DNA from: CBDBBY01 sp965205055
GTDB taxonomy: Bacteria > Pseudomonadota > Alphaproteobacteria > Rhodobacterales > Rhodobacteraceae
Assembly: GCA_965205055.1 (NCBI GenBank)
Contig: OZ242030.1
Coordinates: forward strand, 620,001-684,000
DNA length: 64,000 nucleotides
Direction: 5' to 3'
Below the pieces are notes generated by a model. The model had not been told where the DNA came from, did not search any database, and was given only the letters and a program-made list of their open reading frames with translations. The position numbers and the translations under genes were made by a program. This document shows positions 26,798 through 34,769 of the stretch, one piece after another; position 1 is the stretch's first letter; the number at the start of each line of letters is the position of its first letter.

Positions 26798-28579
26798 TCA
26801 CGAATTGACCGTCTGGGGGACCAAATCTTCCTTCCGAATGCCCGCCACGACATTGGGGGGCTTCATGGCATCTCTGCGAAACGGCTCGCCAAGCTCTTGG
26901 TTCAAAACCACTTCGATGAATGTCGTAATCCGATCTTCCATCTGCTCCTTGATCGCGGTTTTCAAAGCCTCGGTCAAATCCGCCATCGTTTCGACTTTGA
27001 CCCCTTTGAGACCGCAAGCGTCGGCGACCCCGGCGTAGGATACACCCTTGTTCAATTCGGTGCCGACGAAGTTGTCGTCGAACCAAAGGGTGGTGTTCCG
27101 TTTTTCGGCCCCCCACTGGTAATTGCGGAAGACGATCATCGTGATGGGTTCCCAATCGTTCCGTCCGCACGCAGTCATCTCGTTCATGGAAATGCCGAAG
27201 GCGCCGTCGCCGGCAAAGCCGACGCACGGCGTGTCGGGGCAGCCGATCTTCGCCCCCAGGATGGACGGCAATCCGTATCCGCAAGGACCGAACAGGCCCG
27301 GCGCAAGGTATTTGCGTCCTTTTTCGAATGTCGGGTAGGCGTTGCCGATCGCGCAATTGTTGCCGATATCCGAACTGATGATCGCCTCGGTCGGCAGAGC
27401 CGCCTGTATTGCCCGCCAAGCTTGGCGAGGGCTCATCCGATTTGGCTCGCGCGCCCGCGCCCGCTCGTTCCAAGTCGTTCCCTGGTCGTCTTCCTCATGG
27501 TCCATCGAAGTGAGTTCCTGGGCCCAAGCGGATTTCGCGTAAGCGACGGCCGCTTCGCGCTCCGAACGGCCTTCGTCTCCCGCGCCCGGCGCCAGCTTCG
27601 CAAGGATGCGTTCGGCGACGACCTTGGCATCGCCGCAGATTCCGACCGCCACCCGTTTGGTCAATCCGATCCTGTCGGCATTGATATCCACTTGGATCAG
27701 CTTGGCGTCGTTCGGCCAGTACTCGGTTTGGTACGCAGGCAGCGACGAGAACGGATTGAGGCGCGTTCCGAGCGCCAGCACGACATCCGCCTTGGAAATC
27801 ATCTTCATCGCCGCTTTGGATCCGTTATAGCCGAGAGGGCCGCAGAACAGCGAGTGCGATCCGGGAAACGCGTCGTTGTGCTGGTAGTTGCAGCAGACCG
27901 GCGCCGAGAGCTGCTCCGCCAGAGCGGCCGCCGCCGGGATCGCGCCGGACAGCACGACGCCGGCGCCGTTCAGCACGACAGGGAACTTGGCCTTCGAAAG
28001 CAGGGCGGCCGCTTCCGAGATGGAATCTTCGCTGCCGCTCGGATGCGCGATCCGGACGATCTGCGGAAGGTCGACATCGATCACCTGGTTCCAGAAGTCC
28101 CTTGGCACATTGATCTGCGCTGGAGCCGAGCCGCGGAACGCTTTGAGAATCACGCGGTTCAGGACTTCCGCCATTCTGGACGGGTCGCGAACCTCTTCTT
28201 GGTAGCAGACGCAGTCCTCGAACATCGCCATCTGCTTGATTTCCTGAAACCCGCCTTGGCCGATCGTCTTGTTGGCCGCCTGGGGCGTCACCAGCAGCAG
28301 GGGAGTGTGATTCCAGTATGCCGTGATTATGGGCGTCACCATGTTGGTGATGCCCGGGCCGTTCTGCGCGATCGCCATCGACATCTTCCCGGTGGCGCGC
28401 GTGTAGCCGTCGGCGCTCATGCCCGCGTTGACTTCATGCGCGCAGTCCCAGAATTTTATGCCCGCAGCCGGGAAGAGGTCTGAGATCGGCATCATCGCCG
28501 AGCCGATTATGCCGAAGGCATGTTCGATTCCATGCATCTGGAGGACCTTTACGAAGGCCTCTTCGGTCGTCATTTTCAT
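26798..28579 (-). CDS. xsc: Sulfoacetaldehyde acetyltransferase Xsc
   Basis: The product has 593 residues from the ATG at 28579, chosen for the AGGAAG site and the family start MKMTTEEAFVKVLQ. It is a thiamine diphosphate enzyme with the three usual domains. The catalytic glutamate lies in CAHEVNAGMSADGYTR, and the diphosphate/magnesium motif is GDGAFGISMNEMTACGRN followed by FRNYQWGAEKRNTTLW. Xsc splits sulfoacetaldehyde with phosphate into sulfite and acetyl phosphate. This diagnostic enzyme shows that C2 sulfonates such as taurine or isethionate are degraded. No taurine transaminase or dehydrogenase gene is adjacent. Confidence 0.96.
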   Translation of the reverse strand: MKMTTEEAFVKVLQMHGIEHAFGIIGSAMMPISDLFPAAGIKFWDCAHEVNAGMSADGYTRATGKMSMAIAQNGPGITNMVTPIITAYWNHTPLLLVTPQAANKTIGQGGFQEIKQMAMFEDCVCYQEEVRDPSRMAEVLNRVILKAFRGSAPAQINVPRDFWNQVIDVDLPQIVRIAHPSGSEDSISEAAALLSKAKFPVVLNGAGVVLSGAIPAAAALAEQLSAPVCCNYQHNDAFPGSHSLFCGPLGYNGSKAAMKMISKADVVLALGTRLNPFSSLPAYQTEYWPNDAKLIQVDINADRIGLTKRVAVGICGDAKVVAERILAKLAPGAGDEGRSEREAAVAYAKSAWAQELTSMDHEEDDQGTTWNERARAREPNRMSPRQAWRAIQAALPTEAIISSDIGNNCAIGNAYPTFEKGRKYLAPGLFGPCGYGLPSILGAKIGCPDTPCVGFAGDGAFGISMNEMTACGRNDWEPITMIVFRNYQWGAEKRNTTLWFDDNFVGTELNKGVSYAGVADACGLKGVKVETMADLTEALKTAIKEQMEDRITTFIEVVLNQELGEPFRRDAMKPPNVVAGIRKEDLVPQTVNS

Positions 28580-28644
28580 TGTTGTGCTTCCTGTGGATCC
28601 AAAATTGATGAATTGCTTCGCGCGGCAAGGCCGGCGATCCGGAC

Positions 28645-30249
28645 TCACGCGGCCCGGTCTTTGAGAATCATGTCGCTTGCTTTCTCGCCGATCATGATCG
28701 TCGGCGCATTGGTGTTTCCGCTGACGATCGTCGGCATGACGGAAGCGTCCGCAACCCGCAAGCCCGATATCCCGTGAACGCGCAGCCTGTCGTCGACGAC
28801 CGAAGCAGTATCGCGTCCCATGCTGCAGGTGCTGGTCGGATGGTAGATCGTTTGGCTGATGTTCCGCGCGGCATCAAGCAATTCTTCATCAGTGCTCGGA
28901 TTGCCCTCGGGGACGTGCTCGCGGACGACGTAAGGTTTCAGCGCGGATGTCGCCATCATTGCCCGGGCGAATTTTACCCCTCGTATCGCGCAAAGCTGGT
29001 CCTCATGCGTGGAAAGATAGTTTGGAACGATCTTCGGATAATCGGCAGCGTTTGGGCTGGCGATATGAATATGGCCTCTGCTGGACGGCCTGAGCTGGCA
29101 GACGGATGACGTTATGCCCGGGAACGGATGCATTTCTATTCCCGGCTTGTCTGCGCTCAGAGGCTGGAAATGGAACTGGATGTCGGGAACGTCGAGCTCC
29201 TTGATCGACTTTGCGAAGACGCAGACCTGGCTTGCGCCGAGACTCATCGGTCCTCTGCGGAACAAGACGTAGTTGATGCCGATGCCCATGCGAGGAATGA
29301 AGTTGTTGATCGCGCTGTTCAAGGTCTGAACATTGACTTCATAGACCAAGCGCAACTGCAGGTGATCCTGCAGGTTCTCGCCGACATTCGGCAATTCGTG
29401 CCTTACGGGAACGCCGGCCGCCTGCAATATCTCGCCGTTGCCGATTCCTGAAAGCTCAAGCAATTGCGGAGATCCGATGGCTCCGGCTGCGAGGATGATC
29501 TCGCCGCCCTCCTTGAGCGGCGCGACTTGCTCGGATTTGTTTCGCGTGAAACGGACTCCCGACACATGGCGCGGATCTTCGTCTTTGAATTCAATGCCTT
29601 GGACGTGCGATTTCGTGAAAATTTCCAGATTGCTGCGGCGCTTCGCAGGACGAAGGAACGCCTTGGCGCTTGAGCAGCGGAAGCCGTTTCGGGCGGTCTG
29701 GTGGAAATATCCCACGCCTTCCTGAGTCTCGCCGTTCGAGTCATTGGTGCGCGGCACGCCCATTTCCACGGCTGCGTCGATGTAAGCTTCCGAGATTTTG
29801 CTTTTCGTTCTCATCAAGGAGACGCTGAGTTCGCCTTCGCCGCCGTGGTATTCGGTCTCTCCGAACTCGTGCTTTTCGGAGCGTTTGAACAAGGGCAGGA
29901 CATCGTCGTACGACCATCCCCGATTTCCCATCTGCGCCCAGTTGTTGTAATCCTCCTTCTGGCCGCGCACGTACAGAAGGCCGTTTATCGAGCTTGATCC
30001 TCCAAGCGTCTTGCCGCGCGGCCAGTCGAGCGACCGGCCGTTGATGCCGGGGTCGGGCTCGGACTTGTAGCACCAGTCGGTTCTCGGGTCGTGCATCGTC
30101 TTGAAGTAGCCGACAGGGACATGTATCCACGGATTGATGTCGCGGCCTCCTGCTTCAAGAAGCAGGACGCGGATGTCTGGCTTGGCAGACAGCCGGTTGG
30201 CGAGCACGCAGCCCGCGGACCCGGCTCCAATAATGATATAGTCGAACAC
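28645..30249 (-). CDS. GMC-family FAD-dependent alcohol dehydrogenase (candidate isethionate dehydrogenase)
   Basis: The product has about 534 residues from a GTG 2 bp after the sulfatase stop; a TTG overlapping that stop is an alternative. The FAD site is IIGAGSAGCVLANRL. The GMC signature lies around WPRGKTLGGSSSINGLLYVRG, and the active site has YHPTSTCSMG and SGNTNAPTIMIGEKAS. Choline dehydrogenase-like GMC enzymes include IseJ, which oxidises isethionate to sulfoacetaldehyde, the Xsc substrate. That fits the next gene downstream. Oxidation of choline from the sulfatase is the competing reading. No signal peptide is visible. Confidence 0.85.
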   Translation of the reverse strand: MFDYIIIGAGSAGCVLANRLSAKPDIRVLLLEAGGRDINPWIHVPVGYFKTMHDPRTDWCYKSEPDPGINGRSLDWPRGKTLGGSSSINGLLYVRGQKEDYNNWAQMGNRGWSYDDVLPLFKRSEKHEFGETEYHGGEGELSVSLMRTKSKISEAYIDAAVEMGVPRTNDSNGETQEGVGYFHQTARNGFRCSSAKAFLRPAKRRSNLEIFTKSHVQGIEFKDEDPRHVSGVRFTRNKSEQVAPLKEGGEIILAAGAIGSPQLLELSGIGNGEILQAAGVPVRHELPNVGENLQDHLQLRLVYEVNVQTLNSAINNFIPRMGIGINYVLFRRGPMSLGASQVCVFAKSIKELDVPDIQFHFQPLSADKPGIEMHPFPGITSSVCQLRPSSRGHIHIASPNAADYPKIVPNYLSTHEDQLCAIRGVKFARAMMATSALKPYVVREHVPEGNPSTDEELLDAARNISQTIYHPTSTCSMGRDTASVVDDRLRVHGISGLRVADASVMPTIVSGNTNAPTIMIGEKASDMILKDRAA

Positions 30250-30251
30250 GT

Positions 30252-31796
30252 TCAAACCTTGTCCTGCTTGACGGGTTCCACGTATGGAAACCGCGCCAAT
30301 GCTTTCGTATCCGCGGCACCCGCATTGCGGATGTACCGCTCGTTGTCGTCGTGCCGGATCACATTCACCCAAGTCGGTTCGCCCCCTGTCGCCCGGTGAA
30401 TGAGAAGGCGGCGCTTTTGGTCCAGCCTGATTGTTTCATGGAGCTGCTCGGGATCCCAGCAATCTATCGCGATTTCGCGAAGTTCCGCGGCTGTATCCGC
30501 TGAATCCGGATCTCCGATCTTGTTGTCCAGTTCGAGCGGATCGGATTCGAGATTGTAGAGCAACTCCTCGACGCCCTCCAAATACATGTATTTCCAAGGA
30601 CCTTTTTTCACCATCCTGCTGACGCCTGTGGATCCGTCCGCAGAAAACTCGGATATCGCCACATCTCCGATCATCTCCTGGTCGCCGTCGAGGGCGGGCA
30701 CGAGCGAATTGCCGTCCACTTGGCCATCAGCGTAGCCGTCGAACGATTTTCCGGATGCGAGTTCCATGAAGGTAGGCATCAGATCAACCAACGAAACATT
30801 CCGGTCGACTCTCGAAGGGGCAAAGCGGCCGGGCGCATGGAACACCAACGGCACTTTCGCTGCCCATTCAAAGAAATGCTGCTTGTACCACATTCCCCGT
30901 TCGCCCATCATGTCGCCATGATCCGCGGTGAGGACGATGATCGTGTTGCTTCCAAGACCGCATCTTTCGATTGTTTCTCGAAGCAGTGCAACCTTGTCGT
31001 CGACATAGGAAATCATGCCGTAATAACCGTGCCTTGCGACCCGGCGGTCCTCAGGCGTGACCGTGAACTGGTGCCGTCCTTGGCAATAATGCAGGTTGCG
31101 GCTCAGATGGTCCATCTCGTTCAATGAGATTTCATCGACGGCAGGATACTCGATGTCGTCGTGCCTGTACCTGTCCCAATACTCGCTGTCGATCACGTAG
31201 GGGGAGTGGGGTTCGGTGAATGAGACGGTCAAAAACCAAGGGCGGCCGTCGCGCTTCCTGGCCAGGTCGTAAATCGCCTGCACCCCGCAAAACGCAACCT
31301 CGTCGTCGTAGTCCATCTGCAGAGTTCGAGTTGCAGGGCCGCTCTCAAGCACCGGCGCCATCGTCAGATTGGTGGGGCGGTATTCGCGACCTTTTGACCA
31401 GTCCACTGTCCAAGCAAAATTCGCTGGATAAATCTCGGTCGTATGGCGACGGTCGTACCCGTGCAGCTGATCGGCGCCGACGAAGTGCATTTTTCCGCTC
31501 ATTTCAACGCGGTAGCTCTCGTTTCTAAGATAATGGGCGAATGTCGGCACGGCGGAGCGGAACTCGCTTGCGTTGTCGTACATCCCGATGCTGTACGGCA
31601 ATCGACCGGCGTGCATGGACGCGCGGGACGGGCCGCACATGGGAAAATTGCAGTAGCAGTTCGTAAAGACAACGCCTTCTTCGGCAAGTCTGGACATGTG
31701 AGGCGCATTCACCGTCCTGTTTCCGCCGAAGGGCAGCGCCGGACCGGCCATCTGGTCGGCTTGGATGAACAGGAAATTCGGCTGGTCGGCGGTCAT
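30252..31796 (-). CDS. Type I sulfatase, choline-sulfatase-like (BetC type)
   Basis: The product has 514 residues with a GGAGAG site before the ATG. Cys54 in CGPSR is the residue converted to formylglycine, and Asp14-Gln15 begin the metal site, completed by LTADHGDMMGERG. Segments such as LSGKMHFVGxDQLHG-like sequence (here MSGKMHFVGADQLHGY) and QMDYDDEVAF are shared with choline sulfatases, as is the long C-terminal tail used in tetramer formation. No signal peptide is visible, in keeping with cytoplasmic choline sulfatases. The gene is almost fused in translation to the GMC dehydrogenase. The sulfate ester cleaved is not certain; choline-O-sulfate is the default. Confidence 0.88.
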   Translation of the reverse strand: MTADQPNFLFIQADQMAGPALPFGGNRTVNAPHMSRLAEEGVVFTNCYCNFPMCGPSRASMHAGRLPYSIGMYDNASEFRSAVPTFAHYLRNESYRVEMSGKMHFVGADQLHGYDRRHTTEIYPANFAWTVDWSKGREYRPTNLTMAPVLESGPATRTLQMDYDDEVAFCGVQAIYDLARKRDGRPWFLTVSFTEPHSPYVIDSEYWDRYRHDDIEYPAVDEISLNEMDHLSRNLHYCQGRHQFTVTPEDRRVARHGYYGMISYVDDKVALLRETIERCGLGSNTIIVLTADHGDMMGERGMWYKQHFFEWAAKVPLVFHAPGRFAPSRVDRNVSLVDLMPTFMELASGKSFDGYADGQVDGNSLVPALDGDQEMIGDVAISEFSADGSTGVSRMVKKGPWKYMYLEGVEELLYNLESDPLELDNKIGDPDSADTAAELREIAIDCWDPEQLHETIRLDQKRRLLIHRATGGEPTWVNVIRHDDNERYIRNAGAADTKALARFPYVEPVKQDKV

Positions 31797-31872
31797 TTTG
31801 CTCTCCGATATGACCTGCGAAGCATTTTTCCCGTCGGCGCGCTACACGCCGACGGGGTTGACTAATTGGCTG

Positions 31873-32853
31873 CTACTCGACCCGAAGTCCGAGCTTGAGC
31901 AATGTCTGGTCGAAAACGTCATACTGCGCCTTCACAAAGGCCATCGTGTCCTCCGGCGACCTGATGTCCACCACATTGCCGAGTTCTCTCGTGAGACGAA
32001 GCCATTCTTCATCTTGTCCCAAGAACTGCAACGTTTCAACCCACCGCGCAACCACGTCGTCAGGCAGGTTCGGCGGGCCGTATATGGCGGACCATCCTAC
32101 AATTTGTTCCATCGTGGCATAACCGAGTTCGCCAACAGTCGGGATGTCGGGAATGGCAGGGAAGCGTTCCGGCGTAGTCACGGCCAAAGCCCTCAATTGT
32201 CCGGCGTCTATTGCGCTGATGACGCCGGAAAGGTTCTGCCACATGAAATCGACTTGACCGCCCACGATTGCTGCCCGCGCGTTTCCGCCGCCTTTGAAAG
32301 GCACGTGGGTAAGATTTTCGAGCGTAACGCCCATGGCGTCCGCCATCACGGCAGTCGCGATGTGGAGCAGGGTGCCCACGCCTGCCGAGCCGTAGGTCAT
32401 TTCCTCTCCGGCCAACACTTTCGACTTGAATTCTTCGAAATCATCGATTTCGCTATCGCCCTGAACGACAAGGACGAACGGATTGGTCTCCGTCAAGCCG
32501 ATGAAAGTGAAGTCGTCCCACTCGTACGGAATGGTCTTGTTCATCGCGGGCACGCCCATCTGGCTGCCGACGCGGGCCGAAAGCATGGTGTAGCCGTCCG
32601 GCCTCGACCTTGAGACGAAATTCGATCCGACAACGCCCGCAGCTCCGGTTCTATTGACCGCCAGCACTGGCTGTCCCAGAAAATCAGGGGCTCGAGCCGC
32701 CACAAGCCGGGCGGACACATCCGCGGCGCCTCCGGCGCCGTAGGGGACGATCAAATTGATCGGTCGGTCAGGGTAATCCTGTGACCAACCCGCTCCCGCC
32801 GTCAGAGCGCACAGCGCTATCGCGGCTGCTCCTCCGATAATTTTTGTTCGCAT
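31873..32853 (-). CDS. Tripartite tricarboxylate transporter-type periplasmic binding protein (TctC family)
   Basis: The product has 326 residues from the ATG at 32853, preceded by GGAGGA. Residues 1-24 form a signal peptide ending near GAGWSQ. YPDRPINLIVPYGAGGAADVSAR is the standard TctC/Bug family opening. It binds a carboxylate-like or other anionic solute and delivers it to the TctA/TctB membrane pair, which is encoded divergently at 34272-36263. It heads the sulfonate run, so the bound ligand is probably the organosulfur substrate of the island. This would replace the TRAP or ABC importers usual for taurine and isethionate. Confidence 0.92.
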   Translation of the reverse strand: MRTKIIGGAAAIALCALTAGAGWSQDYPDRPINLIVPYGAGGAADVSARLVAARAPDFLGQPVLAVNRTGAAGVVGSNFVSRSRPDGYTMLSARVGSQMGVPAMNKTIPYEWDDFTFIGLTETNPFVLVVQGDSEIDDFEEFKSKVLAGEEMTYGSAGVGTLLHIATAVMADAMGVTLENLTHVPFKGGGNARAAIVGGQVDFMWQNLSGVISAIDAGQLRALAVTTPERFPAIPDIPTVGELGYATMEQIVGWSAIYGPPNLPDDVVARWVETLQFLGQDEEWLRLTRELGNVVDIRSPEDTMAFVKAQYDVFDQTLLKLGLRVE

Positions 32854-32998
32854 GTTTTCCTCCGTGCGATCATTGAATCGTGACAATCACGATGGACGGG
32901 ATACAGAAGGATGCCCAATTCTTCAATAATTAATTCTAAATTGCAATTGATCAAATTTCATTTAATATGCTGCCGACAGGCAAACATATGAAAATTAC
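32854..32998. promoter_or_regulatory. Divergent AT-rich control region between tctC and the ROK regulator
   Basis: The 145-bp gap is clearly richer in A and T than its surroundings, with AATAATTAATTCTAAATTGC and CAATTGATCAAATTTC. AAATTGCAATTGATCAAATTT contains overlapping palindromic halves. Promoters for both directions and an operator for the ROK protein are expected here. No hexamers are good enough to fix a start. Confidence 0.5.
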
Positions 32999-34219
32999 AT
33001 GTCAACTGTAATCAAAATTTATCCGATCTCCGGCGTTCCGGCATCGTCGATGCTGAGTCGCATCAACAGGGAGCGGATCATTGGCTTGCTGGCGCGGGGA
33101 GACTCGATGACCCGAAGCCAGATTGCGCAGGAAACCGGATTGACAGCCGCAGCGATTTCCCGGATCTCCAGAAGGATGCTGGACGCCAGCATCCTTCTGG
33201 AGAGCGAGCCGGTTCCATCCCAAGGACGCGTCGGCAGGAGGGAAACATTTCTATCCATCAATCCGGACGGCGCGTACGTGCTCGGGATATCAATCACCGC
33301 GAACCGGCGGAGCATAACCTTGGCGAATGCGCGGGGAGAACCGCTGGAAACGCTCGACTGCGGCGATCTGTCAATCGAGGACCCTGAGCGGTTTCTGGGC
33401 GATTTGGCGCTTCGGGCGAAATCGCTGATTTACGACTGCGATTTTTCGCGCAGCCGTCTGCTGGGTGCCGGCGTGTCCGCCGCCTTGTCGGCCAGCGCCG
33501 ACAACTCGTCTTCAGAAGATCTCGTCACTTCCAATCCGCTGGGCTGGCGGAACGTGCCGATCAAGCGAATTCTAGAGAATCGACTGGACCTGCCTGTGAA
33601 GGTCGAACATCGTTCAAGCGCGATTCTTCGGGCGGAACTGAAATCCGTTCAGCTTGAACTGGATGTTTATTTGGTGAATGTCGCGCTCGGCATTGGCGCC
33701 AGCGCGCGCTTGGACGGACAATTCTTGGCGTCCGGAGACAGAGGGTTCGGGGCCCTTTCGCACTTTTCGGTGCATGGCAACGAAACAAGGTGCTACTGCG
33801 GGAAAAAGGGATGCCTTGAAGCGGTATCCGGCGGATTTTCCGTGCTCCGCGAGCTTGGCTGCGTGGATTGCCCGCCTGCGGTGCAGGCGCGACGCCTGAA
33901 CGATGCGGTTTCCGCCGCGAATTCCGGCAACCAGGAATACAAGGACGCTTTCAAACGCGCTGGTCGGCGGCTTGGCATCGGCATCGATGCGGTTCATACT
34001 CTAATGAAGCCGGACAAGTTCATATTGTCCGGTGAAGTTGGGCGTCAGCGCGACTTTTTTGCGGGCGTTGCTGAGGCGCTGAATGACTTTGGGCTGGAGG
34101 GTCCGGCCAAACTGCTTGAAATGAGCGACACGACGTCGGCTGAAGCAGCAGTGCAGGTCGCGCTTGAAGGGTTTGTTTTCACCGGCGCAATGGATATGAG
34201 GAGCCTCAAAGTCGCGTAG
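32999..34219 (+). CDS. ROK-family transcriptional regulator
   Basis: The product has 406 residues. The N terminus is a winged helix (RINRERIIGLLARGDSMTRS, QIAQETGLTAAAISRISRRM). The C-terminal ROK domain has the zinc-binding signature CYCGKKGCLEAVSGG, preceded by ALGIGASARLDGQ. ROK regulators usually sense sugars or their phosphates. Here the gene is divergent from the sulfonate run and upstream of tctBA, so it probably controls both and may sense an organosulfur effector. A later ATG at 33050 is also possible, since no strong ribosome-binding site precedes 32999. A perfect 18-bp inverted repeat lies inside the DNA-binding part. Confidence 0.88.
   Translation: MSTVIKIYPISGVPASSMLSRINRERIIGLLARGDSMTRSQIAQETGLTAAAISRISRRMLDASILLESEPVPSQGRVGRRETFLSINPDGAYVLGISITANRRSITLANARGEPLETLDCGDLSIEDPERFLGDLALRAKSLIYDCDFSRSRLLGAGVSAALSASADNSSSEDLVTSNPLGWRNVPIKRILENRLDLPVKVEHRSSAILRAELKSVQLELDVYLVNVALGIGASARLDGQFLASGDRGFGALSHFSVHGNETRCYCGKKGCLEAVSGGFSVLRELGCVDCPPAVQARRLNDAVSAANSGNQEYKDAFKRAGRRLGIGIDAVHTLMKPDKFILSGEVGRQRDFFAGVAEALNDFGLEGPAKLLEMSDTTSAEAAVQVALEGFVFTGAMDMRSLKVA
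33165..33203. repeat. Perfect 18-bp inverted repeat inside the ROK gene
   Basis: TCTCCAGAAGGATGCTGG at 33165-33182 is followed, after the 3-nt spacer ACG, by its exact reverse complement at 33186-33203. Both arms are read as protein (SRRMLDASILLE), just after the recognition helix. An 18-bp perfect match is not expected by chance. It would form a strong hairpin in mRNA and could be a regulatory site. Confidence 0.85.
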
Positions 34220-34271
34220 ACTGAGCGGATCGTCCATATTTATCTGCTCGCGCAGAACGAAAGGGGGCAAT

Positions 34272-34766
34272 ATGGATTATGTGATGAAAAGAGACCTGCT
34301 TGCCGGGGTATCCGTACTGTTGATCGGGATCTTGCTCGTGTTCGTGTTGATACCTACCGGGGTTGATGAGCCGGGCAATGTGGAATTCGCGGCATTGGCG
34401 CCTTCGTATTATCCGCGCTTTGTCGGCATCGCGATGATGGTGCTTGGGTTGGCGATTGCCGTGCGTTCAATCTACAGGCCGGTTGCCGACGACTTGTTCG
34501 AAATTCCAGAATCGGTTCTTGTCTACAAGGCAGTTTGCGCGATCGCGATCATGTTTGCGACGGCTCTGTTCGTGAGTACGGTCGGGTTCGTTTTGGTCGG
34601 AGCAGCTGCGCTTCTAGCACTGATGCTTCTTGCTGGCGAGCGGAGTCCCGTTATCCTCGCGGCTGCAGCGATCTGTCTTCCGCTCCTGCTGTATTTCTTT
34701 TTCACGAAGCTGGCGAACATCCCGATACCGGGAGGAGTTCTCGAGCCCGTATTGATAAGGATATGA
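34272..34766 (+). CDS. Tripartite tricarboxylate transporter small membrane subunit (TctB family)
   Basis: The product has 164 residues and four predicted membrane helices, the standard TctB form, with a GGGGG-type ribosome-binding site 7 bp upstream. It works with TctA at 34770 and the binding protein at 31873-32853. It follows the ROK regulator by 52 bp and precedes tctA by 3 bp. Sequence conservation in this family is low, so the call relies on size, hydropathy and position. Confidence 0.88.
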   Translation: MDYVMKRDLLAGVSVLLIGILLVFVLIPTGVDEPGNVEFAALAPSYYPRFVGIAMMVLGLAIAVRSIYRPVADDLFEIPESVLVYKAVCAIAIMFATALFVSTVGFVLVGAAALLALMLLAGERSPVILAAAAICLPLLLYFFFTKLANIPIPGGVLEPVLIRI

Positions 34767-34769
34767 ACC

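Noticed and set aside
26786..28483. Plus-strand frame of 565 codons through xsc
   Set aside because: It is the opposite strand of a well-supported xsc gene and has no recognisable motif; GC-rich codon use leaves such frames open.
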